DNA from: Saksenaea vasiformis B4078
Lineage: Eukaryota; Mucoromycota; Mucoromycetes; Mucorales; Saksenaeaceae
Assembly (NCBI GenBank): GCA_000697055.1
Contig: JNDT01002378.1
Span: 1-64,000 of the forward strand
DNA: 64,000 nucleotides
Direction of reading: 5' to 3'
Shown here one piece after another: positions 36,165-47,505 of the stretch; the first letter of the stretch is position 1; the number at the start of each line of letters is the position of its first letter. Both the position numbers and the translations under genes were made by a program. Under the pieces are notes generated by a model that was not told the DNA's origin, searched no databases, and saw only the letters and a program-made list of their open reading frames with translations.

Positions 36165-36851
36165 TTGCTCCAGATTATCAGGGAAAAACAAGACACGTTG
36201 TCAAAGTTTTATAGCAACCAGTGCTGCATAGAAACGCCGACTGACGTAGGCCGTCAGGACAAACGTGCTTACGATACAATCACTGCGGAAGAGCGCAAGT
36301 TCATCAAAGACCCTGGTTGCAGTTCAGGCATCACAGCACCAATCCCACTTCCGTGCATTGGTACATGGGGAAACTTTGTCGGGCCAAGAATAGGAGGACA
36401 CCCTCGGCGAGGTGATAACCAGATCAGGAAGAGGCATCGGCGATATTTATTGGTCTGTATGACCAATGAATTTGCGCTTCAAAGACGTACCCATTCTGTT
36501 ATCAAGAAGTGCAGCCGGCAAAATCCCGGAGGGAGATGGAAGACAAGGGGAAGGTTCGTGACGGGCAAGGGTGCATTGAGGTGCACCAATTCGCCCTGTC
36601 CAGCATATAGGTGCCATTATATGACCCGTGGACGTGATAGCAAAGCGGCCTTCAACATTGCTCTGGCGGAGGCAGCTATCTGGGGAGAAATCCGCGGATG
36701 GCCCTGCCCCGTTCTGCTCAAAGTTGCGAAAAATAAAGATGATATCCACAACACTTGCGCTTTCTCATATCGGGTGCCGATATTTTGGAGGTACCCCCAT
36801 AAAAGGAAGGTCGTAATGAGAGCTTATTGTCACTATTTTCCACGTAAGTAA
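36165..36851 (+). pseudogene. Fanzor/TnpB-like nuclease relic (RuvC-III and zinc-ribbon region)
   Basis: A 228-codon open frame. Residues 65-71 (IGTWGNF) sit where Fanzors have an IGDW-like motif; TNEFALQRRTHSVIKKC (100-116) aligns with the DEF-TS-x-x-C segment; ALRC-x4-C (137-145) resembles the second zinc-ribbon cysteines; RGRDSKAAFNIALAEA (155-170) matches the RD-x-x-AA-x-NI motif that carries the last RuvC acidic residue. The expected Asp in IGDW is Thr and the DEF acidic residue is Asn, and the first half of a nuclease (wedge/REC and RuvC-I) is not intact upstream, so this is probably inactive. Family assignment is from motif memory, not a search. Confidence 0.55.
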
Positions 36852-39093
36852 AGATTACTTCCTTGAAATTGTGAGTTTTCATATAGGAAGAAACTATGTC
36901 AGTCTGATAGTACTCTTATCACTGACACATTAAAAGTGCTAGAGGTACCTGCTGAAGGCAGTCAAGGAACAAGTATTTGTAATAACCTTCCTTCCAGTAC
37001 ATTTTAATGTATAGCTTTATCTGATAATTATAAGCATATTTAACCAGCATCTGATTAGTTGGTTTATATAGCATTATGTATCAAGTTGTTTAGCAGTACG
37101 TATAATTCGCTATTTTGTCCTCACTCCAATTCTTGTTTGACTCTCTCTAATTCTGTCTTTTCAGACACCAACCAATGTCGAGCTTTCCAACATTGTAGAC
37201 ACCAGCTTCATCTCGTGGAAATGGCACAACTACTTTGACATTTCCTTCAGGATAATGGGGAAGAGTTTGGAGCGATTGGAAGACATGATGAAGAAGATTC
37301 TCGAATAACAAGTGAAGAGTAGAAGTAGTGCAAAATTCACACAGAAATTCGCGTTTTATACGGGCAGTATTTCCTTTTTTGGGGGTACCTCCAATTTACC
37401 ACCATCCCACTGTCTTGGATAGTCAGCGTGTGAAGGATTCAACGGGTTGGGTCCTGTTTCACGGCTCTTTTACAAGCAGTCCTGTAAATATTACCCTTTT
37501 CTTTTCTTACCTTTTGCTTATTATATCTTGCCTTTTCTTTTCTTCTTCGGTAGATGTTGATGCAGTAATCTATTCGCATGAATTAATTGTGTGATTGGCA
37601 GTTCGAGTTAGTTGAAGCGAGTTTCGCTCCAGGAGAGCACCAGCCCGCTCCTAACGGAGTGGATACGCCCTGGATGGGGTTACGGTGAGGCGACTGTCCA
37701 GAAAATTCTGTAAGTATGAAGTCGTTTTCCGGTTTGAAAAATGATGAATAAATATGCAATGTCCGAGCGGCCACCAATGCTCTAAGAAATACGGTTGATC
37801 GAAGTGATGACTGTTGTACGATAGTAGCAACCTTTCTAAGAAGGATCCACTCGTTTTATTTAGAAAGGTTCTTATGAAAGAGACGGCATGTGATGCGGGA
37901 AAACGCAGCATTCGCTCAACTTTCGGACATTCCTAAGAAGCACGACCATCCTCCGTACCAATGGTAGCGTCTGCACGTAGCGTCCAACGCTGGTCCAAAT
38001 GTCTGCGCTTTCTTCAGCCCCCCATCAAAGTAGCGAATTGCCTAGAGATGATTTTGTTTACCATTTATCTTAGTCTAGATTTAGAAAACTGTTTATACAA
38101 CCCGGCGGCCATGGTTGACCTCTGGAGCAATTACATCAATGAAAAACTTGAATGCCGTATCAATGAACGTGTCTTCGTCAATTTTTCAACAATCTCTTTC
38201 TTGGTATAGGACTTGTGTCTAAGATAATGACAACAAAACGTAATTTGTTAACACCATCGCCGGTACGCCACATAAATCGTACAGAGCATATAAAACCTTT
38301 GCAATGGAGTAGGACTCTTTTGACTGACTTCGTGTGCTTTGCAGGAGAGAAATTATAGCCCCTTCAGCTACATTCAAAGAGTTAAGGGCATAAATTAAAG
38401 CTGAAACCCCCAGGCATTTACGTCTTCAATCACTATGCACAAGTTCGTAAAGACTTGTTCCATCATTCTAAATGCGTGGTTCCGCTCCAGTTCTTGATGC
38501 AATTCATCCGTAATAGGGTCGGATGCGTGTGGAATATAACTTACTACAATCTTCATGTAGGTTTAAAGTACTGTATAGTAGCTATTTCGTTACAAGAATA
38601 TTCGATACAAGAGTAATCTCGATATACAGATGCTTTTTTAGGGAACAAATTTGGTGGACACTATGCTACAAACTTCACTTGAAGAAGATTCTCGATAAAG
38701 AAGTACGTTTTCTGTCTACCAAGACTATTCTTAAAAAGAGTATATACTATAAAAACATATACCGTTCAAAGCTAGTCGTTCAATATCTGCCATCGGGTTT
38801 CTTTTCAAGGCAACTGTCGGAATTGGAAAAGCTCGGTCGAGAGATTATTCCCAGCGATACGCGATGTTAGTATGATACGAGTAGATATAGCGGCTGTGAA
38901 ATACTTACACAGATCAACATATGTAGGAAAATATACGAGAAAGCACGAATAGTCTTTTACTGCTGTAAAAGCCCTCCCCCAGAGACAAATCCTCCGACTA
39001 TTTCAAGGCCGAATAAAGCTTTTGATTCAAGTGCCGTGCGCATGATGTGACTACCTCGCTTTGTGTGCACACAGACTCACGCACACGCACGCC
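36852..39093. other. Gene-poor stretch
   Basis: No supported gene. 37165-37310 (+) has a 47-codon protein-like frame after a TTTTCAG acceptor-like site (contains SWKWHNYFDISF) of unknown origin. 38523-38870 (+) is open for 115 codons, Lys/Arg/Tyr-rich and AT-biased, without a family. The last 100 bp are the PIG-H promoter. Confidence 0.4.
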
Positions 39094-39797
39094 ATGAAGA
39101 AGCTTGCGCGATCACGACCTCCCGTACCAGCAGTCCAAGAACCTTCATCTTACACATTGGAGAACATGGTATGCCATGTTATGCCAGGCAATCACGCCCT
39201 TGAATTTATCGTTGAAGCCCGATCGAGTTCCATTCTTCTCCTGAACATCCTGTTTGTCACGCTCGGTCTGTTGTTCTGGGTGCTTGTAAGTGGGCTTGAC
39301 TTTGGGACCTATCACTAATGATGGACCAAGCAATTGCCAGTGACGGCATGGGTGGTGCTGGTCATCAGTTGGATCTGGTTGAAGACAAAGACAGTAGTAG
39401 AAGGTAACGAATAGGGAAGGATGACGACGCGTTGACTATTTTCTAAATTACACCAGAAAGCGTCTTGGTAATGCGCGATATTGGTATTCAAGTGAAGACC
39501 ACCTATTGGGGAGGCAGCTCGGTCTCAAAATTTATCAATTGTTTGAAAATTGAAGATGTCGTGATCAACGAAGGCATTTCCCTCTGGCAGATCAAGTCTT
39601 ATATGGCCATTCTGGTCAAAGATCAACCGAACATGATTGTCGTGTTCGAGGCAAGTGTCTTCTTCTTTCAGTTCCCATTTTTCCTCATTACTAATGTTCA
39701 AAAACAGCATCTTTTACCAAAACTACGCCCTGTGTTAATTGAAGTGTACCGTGGTACACGTTCCATTCTCTTTTCAGATCAGTCTTCTTCCTCTTAA
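39094..39797 (+). CDS. GPI15: GPI-GlcNAc transferase subunit PIG-H/GPI15
   Basis: Exons 39094-39285, 39331-39403, 39457-39650, 39708-39797; 182 residues. Two hydrophobic segments form a membrane hairpin (ILLLNILFVTLGLLFWVL; VTAWVVLVISWIWL), then the conserved PIG-H domain: ESVLVMRDIGIQVKTTYWGG, KIEDVVINEGI, MIVVFE, LLPKLRPVLIEVYRGTR. This subunit belongs to the ER complex that transfers GlcNAc to phosphatidylinositol, the first step of GPI-anchor synthesis. Intron 3 starts GC rather than GT (GAG|GCAAGT). The gene converges with MEMO1, with 16 bp between the stop codons. Confidence 0.93.
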
Positions 39798-39813
39798 ACC
39801 TAGACATCCTTTT

Positions 39814-41046
39814 TCATTCGATACAAACAAAGGCACTTGCATAACTCACGCTACTATCCCTTACACTTTCACAAGCTGAGCTCTGATCATACTTTACAAA
39901 CTTGATTCGCTGTCTCTGTTGCGGTTCTACTTCCCGTAGCACAGCCAACGCCGCTAACAAAACCCCAATGGGATGCCGGCCACAGATTGTGTTTTTGGTC
40001 CGGGCCAAGTATAATGCAAACTGTTCAAAATCGAGCGATTCGATCATCTCCATGCCTTCGTGATCCAGGTCACGGATCGATGCATGGATCGGCGTGCCCA
40101 AAGGCGCTGTGGCCCGACTAAGCTGCATCGGCGCTGCACCCCGCTCCGTCCGATAATAGGTGTACGAAAAGCGTGCGCCCCAGTGACAAAAATCAGAAGA
40201 AACGATAAATAAATTGGTAGGGTCGGCAAGGTATTTCGAGAGTAGTCTTCCATACAATTCTTCCTTGTCTGCTCGGATAGAGCCGACCATGATCGGCACC
40301 ACAGTGATTTCAGAGACTTTTCTATTCCCCCGCATCAGTTTAGTTCACGTGGTTCTTTATTTCTGTGTTACTTACTCTTGAAAGATCTTGTACGTGTATG
40401 GCAAATGCATCTCAATACTATGCTCATCTTCGTCTGTATCTTGGTTCATCCACGTAAAATGGCCCGTGTCATAGAGTTCCTCAATCACTTTGAGATTAGG
40501 TAAGGCATCTGGCTTTTTTTGTGTTGTCTGGTGGTGTTACCCTCTCTGTCCAACGCCAAGTCGCCTAGTGGAGTTTCATACGTTGTGCATGATGACAAGG
40601 CACAGCCATTGATGTAGACATGGTGTGACGGTCCAAGTAAAAACACGCGTTTGCTAACTCACCCATTGAATCGCCTGGATTCCTTCTAACCGAAACTAAC
40701 TTACAAGGCAGAAGCGTCAACACATCGATAGGCATAGGCTGCGGTAGGACCACTGTAGCTATAACCTGCATGCCTATTTTCATAGTCAGTGTCTGTGCTT
40801 TTTGCATAACAACAGCCAACACCCCAAAAAAAATTACATACGGGCCAATAATTGCTCGGACACCTGAAACAGGATAGCTTTCACCATCGTCCGTAGTAGA
40901 AGGAACGGCACTCAAGTCATTGCTCAATTGCTGATCTAGTTTCGATTCTTTGTTTCTTTACAATCAGTTTATGTTTTTTTTTCAGACACTACAAGCTTAC
41001 TCGACGATGAGTACCAAGAGCCAGCGTGAGATGCAGAACGTTTCAT
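39814..41046 (-). CDS. MEMO1: MEMO1 family protein
   Basis: Exons 41046-41001, 40935-40842, 40773-40705, 40653-40541, 40508-40376, 40321-39814; 320 residues. Signatures: MKRSASHAGSWYSS at the start, PHAGYSYSGPTAAYAY, RVFLLGPSHHVYINGCALS, DEDEHSIEMHLPYTYKIF, ITVVPIMVG, FIVSSDFCHWGARFSYTYY and DHEGMEMIESL. The His, Asp and Cys residues of the MEMO pocket (PHAG, SDFCHWG) are present. MEMO proteins resemble dioxygenases and act in copper/redox control and cell motility; biochemistry in fungi is poorly defined. Intron 4 would be only 32 nt (40509-40540), needed to keep the frame, which makes it the least certain junction. Confidence 0.9.
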
Positions 41047-41219
41047 AATGAGAAAAAGTAAAAAGAGAAAGAGGGCATCAACACGAACACGCCTTTCACA
41101 CACATTCAAACACATATTCCGACATGTATCACGTGTACAATGATTTTTTTTTCTTTTCATGAAGACAAAAACGCGTAGCTGGGTTGGTTTTTTTATTGAA
41201 CATGCAAGCAAAAAAGAAT

Positions 41220-42508
41220 TTACTCTTCGTCGGCCATCTTCTTCTCGAAAGCAGCCTTCTTCTGGGCAACCTTGTTGTCGCGCTGCTTCTTGTTGAGACG
41301 CTGGGCTCTGCGGTAGGGCTTGGCGGGCTTGCCCTTCTTCTCAGTAGGCTTGAGAGTGGGGTCGGCACGAATGGCTTCGTGGGCCTCAGTGTACATATCC
41401 TCAACCTTGTCGGAGGTGATACCGTTCTTCAAGAAAGTAGCGAACTGCTTCTTGTAACGTTCCTCATCTTCTTCCTCAAGATATTCCATGTACTCGGCAA
41501 CGTGGACACCATAGATGTAGTTGCGCAACAACTCGTCATCGTTGGTCTTGGTCTCAATGTCGAAACCGGGGAAACGGTTGCCAGAGTGGGGGACGAAAAT
41601 ACCACCATCGGAGGCACCCTTCATGGCACCAAAGACACGGGCACCAGTGGAGGTACGGGCCAAACCGACATCCAAGAAAGCCTTGAAGGGACGGGGACCA
41701 TCCTCAAGGGGCTCGGTGAGCTGGAGAGTACCATCGGGCTCGGTGACACCTTCATACTTGTCAGCAAGACCAAGCTTGGTGAGAGTACGGCGGGCCAACA
41801 AGAGACCAGTAGCATAGGCAGCAGCCCAGTTGGTCAAACCACCCTTGATGCCATAGCGAGGCAACTCGTGGGCATAGGCAGCAGAAAGAACAAAGTCACC
41901 CTGGATCTTAGCATAGACGATCTGGCAGATGATATCCTTGTTGGTGAAACGGACAACCAATCTGTACTTGGGAGAGTTGTACTTGTTCTTGGCCTGGACA
42001 ACAAGTCTCTTACGAGCGTAGTAGTCGGTCTTACCCTCTGATCACGAAAAAATTTTGTTAGCCATCTGCCGCAGCCAATGGAGCAAAACACGATGCCACC
42101 CATGGCCTGAAGGTAACAAAAAGGGAAAACACATGAGTCGAACAGATTCAGATAGGAGCGAAAGAATTTTGAGTCAACATTCGAAAGGGTAGTAAGTCCT
42201 CGTCAGTTGAACTATGCCTTAGAAGCTGTATCATCATATCGCGTCGACAGTGCGTGTGTTTCCCTTGTATGTCCCATAGCCAAATGACATGTGCCCTAGA
42301 TGATTTACCTCTTCTTCTGCGGTACTTGACCTGGTAGCGCTTGAAGTAGGCCTTGTTCTTCTGTTGCTTCACAAAAGGCTATCGAGGAAAAAGAAAAAGG
42401 AAACAATGGATGTTTAATAACTGATCCATCCATCCATCCATCCATCTCAAATATCCATCCGTGCCATCTTTTTTTTTTTCCTTCTCTCTCTCTCATGATG
42501 CATACCAT
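41220..42508 (-). CDS. RPL5: 60S ribosomal protein L5 (uL18)
   Basis: Exons 42508-42506 (the ATG alone), 42378-42309, 42037-41220; 296 residues. The start is ATG|GTATGC, so the first intron (127 nt) directly follows the initiator codon, common in ribosomal protein genes. [73 protein letters not shown] and [11 protein letters not shown] are near-invariant L5 sequence; the basic tail ends KKMADEE. uL18 binds 5S rRNA in the central protuberance. The second intron (42038-42308, 271 nt) hosts a box C/D snoRNA. Codon use is strongly biased compared with neighbours. Confidence 0.97.
42137..42248 (-). ncRNA. Box C/D snoRNA in RPL5 intron 2
   Basis: On the gene strand: box C ATGATGA (42237-42231), D' CTGA (42206-42203), C'-like TGTTGAC (42179-42173), box D CTGA (42151-42148). 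The ends can pair (GTCGA with TCGAC, GAT with ATC directly beside boxes C and D). Guide upstream of D (42165-42152) is TCTTTCGCTCCTAT, complementary with one U-G pair to the universal 25S segment AUAGGGGCGAAAGA. Guide upstream of D' (42219-42208) is AGGCATAGTTCA, complementary to 25S UGAACUAUGCCU. By the box D + 5 rule these place 2'-O-methyls at sites I match from memory to yeast Gm867 and Am807. Processing is expected from the spliced intron. Confidence 0.8.
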
Positions 42509-43437
42509 GTTTCAACAGGCAATAAAAAGGAGGATTTTTTGGGTTGCGACCTCGCCACCGCTGATAACTTTTGGAGCTGGGACTTCGGTACATTTTGTAT
42601 CTCCGCCACAATTGCGGGTTCTGAAATAAAGATGCAGATTGGCCATTACCGCAAAGTTGGTTGATGGCCGTTTCTGATACAAATACGCCTTTGACGGACC
42701 GAAGCACTTTTCGTTTTGCTTTCATTAATTACATCAATTAAAAATATGTGTGGTAGGCTGAAATTCGTTTGGAAAGCCACGTGTATGTTTGGACGTCACT
42801 CTTTAACACAAATAACTTCGAGAATAGCGCCCTTCCCCACCCTGAATCTATCTTCATAGCACACTTTGCGGAAATTAGAAACAACGTCGAGGCTCAAGTA
42901 AAAAGATTGTATCTACCGGGACCCATACAAGGTAAGAAAAAACGCGTTGCATATTGTGACCAACTACAATTTTTGCCATGCATGAGCAATATGCTCTTAA
43001 GCCGACAATTCTCCACTATCCTCGCGGCTTCGTTTGGGTTGTACGTTTGCTACTTCCGAACTTAGCTGCCTCAAATGTTTCAAGAAGTTGAAGCCCTCCG
43101 GATGGCCAACTCATACCTTCTAAAGGGTCATCGATGCAGATCGTAACTGCTTTCACATGTTTTGAAGAACTCAATGCGAAGGATGCAGAAAGGCACTCTT
43201 CGCCCGTGATCATGATACAGCAGCGGGAATCAGTGAAATTAATTTTTAGTTAGCGGTTCTCTCCTTCCTCATCCAAATTCGCATAGTCGATGAAACAGGA
43301 GGAGTGTAAAGGAAGGCCACAAATAGAATGGCTTGATCCGAGAGAGGGAAAGGAAAGACTACGGAAATCAGGCTCCTTTTTTTTTTTTGAAAATCATCCT
43401 CAGTTATATCAATTAACTGTCTATCCTTCTCTTTCGA
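42509..43437. other. RPL5 promoter side and 3' flank of Sel1 gene copy 2
   Basis: 42509-42760 is the RPL5 promoter. From about 43105 the sequence matches 4315-4560. Frames at 42769-43065 (+) and 43016-43213 (-) have no recognised family; the second (with AVTICIDDPLEG) lies in the duplicated flank and is not preserved as an ORF in copy 1. Confidence 0.45.
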
Positions 43438-46400
43438 TCACGGAGTTTGATTTGCCCATTTTTCATACATTTCAATTGCTTTGTCGATGTCCTTCTTTTC
43501 ATTGAAGTAAATATCTCCAAGTTCCATTAGCGCATCTTCGTTTCCTTGATCTGCGAACTTTTCATACACTTCAATTGCTTTGTCGATGTCCTTCTTTTCA
43601 TTGAGGTAAATATCTCCAACTTTAATTTGCGCATTCCAATTTCCTCGATTAGCCAATTTTTCATACACCTGAATTGCTTTGTCGATGTCTTTCTTTTCTC
43701 TTCTGTAAATATCTCCAAGCTCCAGTTGTGCGTCTTCATTTCCTAGGACCACCAGTTTTTCATACACTTCAATTGCTTTGTCGATGTCTTTCTTTTCTCT
43801 TCTGTAAACATCTCCAAGTCTCATTTGGGCAACTTTGTTTCCTTGATCTGCCCATTTTTCATATACTTCAATTGCTTTGTCAACGTCATCCTTTTCATCT
43901 CTGTAAATATCTCCAAGCTTCCATTGCGCATCTTCATTTCTTTGACCTGCCAACTTTTCATACACTTCAATTGCTTTGTCGATGTCTTTCTTTTCGTTTC
44001 CGTACACATCTCCAAGTTTCATTTGTGCATCTTCATATCCTCTATCTGCCAACTTTTCATACGCTTCAATTGCTTTGTCGATGTCTTTCTTTTCGTTTCT
44101 GTAAATATCTCCAAGCCCCATTTGTGCATATTCATATCCTTTATCTGCCAACTTTTTATACCACTCAATTGCTTTATCGATATCTTTCTTTTCTCTTCTG
44201 TAAATATTTCCAAGTTTCCTTTGCGCGTCTTTATTTCCTTGATTGGCCGCTTGTTCATACCACTCAATTGCTTTGTCGATGTCTTTCTTTTCATCTCTGT
44301 AAATATCTCCAAGTCTCATTTGCGCTTTTTCATTTCCTTGATCTGCGAACTTTTCATACACTTGAATTGCTTTGTCGATGTCTTTCTTTTCTCTTCTGTA
44401 AATATCTCCAAGTCTCATTTGCGCTTTTTCATTTCCTTGATCTGCGAACTTTTCATACACTTCAATTGCTTTGTCGAGGTCTGTCTTTTCTCTTTCGTAA
44501 ACATGTCCAAGTCTCATTTGGGCAACTTTGTTTCCTTGATCTGCCCATTTTTCATACACTTCAATTGCTTTGTCAACGTCATCCTTTCTATCTCTGTAAA
44601 TATCTCCAAGCTCCCATTGCGCATCTTCATTTCCTTGATTGACCGCTTGCTCATACCACTCAATTGCTTTGTCTATGTCTTTCTTGTGCCATGTGTAAAT
44701 ATCCCCAAGTTTCATTTGCGCATTTTCATTTCCTTGATTGGCCGCTTTTTCATACCACTCAATTGCTTTGTTCATGTCCTTCTTTTCATATCTGTACATA
44801 TCACCAAATTTGATTTGTTCATGTTCAAGTCTGCACTGTGCATCCCAATTTCCTTTGTATGCTGCTTTTTCGTACAAATCCATTGCTTTGTGTATGTCTT
44901 TCTCCATCCCATCTCCATTTCTGTACATATCTCCAAGCTTGACTTGCACATCTCCAAGTCTCTGTCGCGCATCCCAATTTCCTTTTTCTTCCGCTTTCTC
45001 GTACCATTCAATAGCTTTGATAATGTCTTGAATCACTCCATCCCCATCTCTATATGTATCTCCAAGTTTGATTTGGACATCTTCGAGTTTCCATTGTGAA
45101 ATCCAACTTCCATCACCCATCGCTTTTTCGTACCATTCGATTGCCTTGATCAGATCTTTTTCCTTTCCGTTCCCATCTCTGTACATATCGCCAAGTTTGT
45201 TTTCCGCGTCTTGGAGTCTCCATTCACCATCTACGTTTCCTTGATCCCTCAATCCTTTATAGAATTTAATTGCCTCGTAAATGTCTTTCCTCGCTCCATC
45301 TTCATCTCCATATCTGTACATATCTCCAGTTCTAATTAGGATATCTGCAAGTGTTCGTCGAGCATATTCATTTCCCAGATGTGCTGGTCCTTTATAGCAT
45401 TCAATTGCCTTGTTCATGTCTTTCCTCACTCCATCTCCATTTCTGTACATATCTCCAAGTATGGTCAGAACATCTGCAATTCTCCGTCGATCGTGTTCCT
45501 TCAGTTCATGTACATCATTATAGGTATGTCGAGATGTTATTAGCGCATGTTTACACAACGCTTGTTGATACCATTCAGCTGCTTTTTCGAATTCTTTCTT
45601 TTCATTCATGTAAATATCTGCAAGTTTGATCTGCGCCTTCTTATTTCCTCGATTCGCGGCCTTTTGATACCATTCAATTGCTTCGTCGATTTCATTCTTT
45701 TCCAATCTGTAAATATCTCCAAACCTGACTTGCGCTGTTAGATTTCCTTGGTCTACCGCTTCTTGGTACCATTTAATTGCTTCGTTGATGTCTCCCTTTT
45801 CATCTCTGTAGATATCTCCGAGACAGAGTGCCGCAAGTTCGTGCCCGCAATTCGCTGCTTCTCGATAGCACTGGATTGCGCGATTAATGGCTTCTTCTGA
45901 GGCTACTAGCTTATGGTGGAAAAGTCCAGAATTGAATAAGGAATCTGCGGAACGTCTCTTTTCCTTTCTTGTGTTCATATTGACGCCTTGCAGGTCTCTG
46001 CACAAGATATCTTCATAGGTCAGCACATCGTTAGGATTGGCTTGCATTTCTTGAGTTCCTTGACAAACAGCTTCCCTCTCTATGTTAATACTGTCGCTAC
46101 TGCCATTGACATTGGAACCCTCATTGCTAAGCATAACTCTTTCAGGTTCGTCTTGCAATTTTTCGTTTCCGTTATCCATCACGCTGTAGCTGCTCTGATT
46201 TAGAACTTGCAACCGATTGATGCTTTCGGGTTTGCCTCGTGCACTCTCTTTTCTTTTGTCGCGTCCCTTGAAAAGATTGGCGGAGTAATTTTCGATGGAG
46301 TGAGCAGGTTTGATATCAGAGAATGCCTTTTCATAAACTTGCTCCACTTGAAGACGCTCACAGTCGTCAAGAATATTATACAACGGTTTTGCGTCTTTGA

Positions 46401-47505
46401 ACTGGATAATTGCTGCTTCGGATTTTGTCGTTTCCTTCCAACTTTCTAGCCCATCCACAAAAAGTACCCCGGGGTCACCGCCTGTCGCAAGTTGATCTAG
46501 TTGCTATTACAGTTATGGAATGAAAATTACCTATGATTTTCCAATGTTTGTGGTTTTTGACTGCGCTTGCAATGCTCTCCGCTACGTGTTTGCTGAATTG
46601 CTCGTTCTCCAATTCATCCTCATTTCCACTTTGTGTCTTTGAACACTCTGTCTTACAAGCGAGTATTCCACCTAAAATGAGCAGACAGTTAACATAAGCT
46701 GTATCTGATAAACAGAGTACGATACCAAGCAAAATTTTTGATGGGTAGTAATAACCGAATCGTCCAAACACAGCTTGCAGTCCCTCATACTTCTTTTGGT
46801 TAGTGTCTTGTTTCAACGCATTCTGCACAGCTTGCTTGAAATGGGCAGTTGCGTTGAGAGATTCAGAAGACAGATGCACCTGATACGACATACTTTTAGC
46901 TGTACTACTCCGGGAAAGTTCTTGTAGTTCCTTACTTCTCCCCATGAAACGTAAGAAGCGATGTATTCCACTGTGTCGTTGACAAAAAGCTTCCTGTCCT
47001 GTTTCCGTGCGCAGGAACTAGATTCAGCAGCAACGTCATAAGCAGACGCTTTAGATGACAACTTGCAGAAGCTGTTATCCATCAACATGTCCGTAAAGTT
47101 ATCTTCCTTGATGGCCTTCGCGTACGTATGCTCCATGAATGGATTTTCGCAGGAATATTCATGAACTAGTCTTAAAATGTGGTCCTTTCCCTCTTCAATT
47201 TCTATTGCAGAGTACTCGGCGATGCATCCATCTAAATGGAGACCCCGCGTACATCGGGTGACAACGTCAAAAGTCAAAAACTGACCAAGCTGTTGGAAGT
47301 GTCAGATAACTGCATATATAACAGAAAATATTATTCTCTTGTTACATTAAACGATAACTCCACTTTGGCACCGTGTGGATTCATTGAAATTAAAGAAAGA
47401 GAAGTTGCAACGTTTGTCACTCTTTATTAGCCTAACCGTTCGGAACTGCTCCGTTTGAATCTCATAAGGTTCGCTTACTCAACATCAGCCGCCAGAGGCA
47501 AAGTT
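43105..47505 (-). repeat. Segmental duplication, copy 2
   Basis: Direct-orientation counterpart of about 4315-8780, centred roughly 39 kb away. Coverage includes 3' flank, all exons and introns, and about 120 bp upstream of the ATG, after which the two loci diverge. Confidence 0.85.
43438..47384 (-). CDS. Sel1-repeat protein with MACPF-like N-terminal region, copy 2 (intact)
   Basis: Exons 47384-47346, 47289-46936, 46879-46726, 46671-46531, 46481-43438; introns 56, 56, 54 and 49 nt (the first with branch-like CTGAC), all in frame, 1243 residues. Start MNPHGAKVELSFN, then LGQFLTFDVVTRCTRG, FGRFGYYYPSKILLGG and WKIIGGD, features I recall from fungal MACPF-like proteins linked to Sel1 repeats. 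About 22 Sel1 units follow: early units are 40-43 residues with an extra loop (LGDMYRDGNGKEKDLIKAIE), later ones a tight 33 residues. Units here are more diverged than in copy 1, so the two arrays evolve separately. The reading frame ends inside the last unit (WANQTP), losing the basic tail seen in copy 1's shifted frame. No signal peptide; function unknown. Confidence 0.85.

Noticed and set aside
41184..42041. 285-codon plus-strand frame over RPL5
   Set aside because: Antisense shadow of a strongly codon-biased ribosomal protein gene.
46880..46935. Apparent frameshift in the N-terminal region of Sel1 gene copy 2 relative to copy 1
   Set aside because: The 1-base length difference falls in a 56/57-nt GT-AG intron (GTAAGG or GTAAGA to CAG); splicing restores the same frame in both copies.
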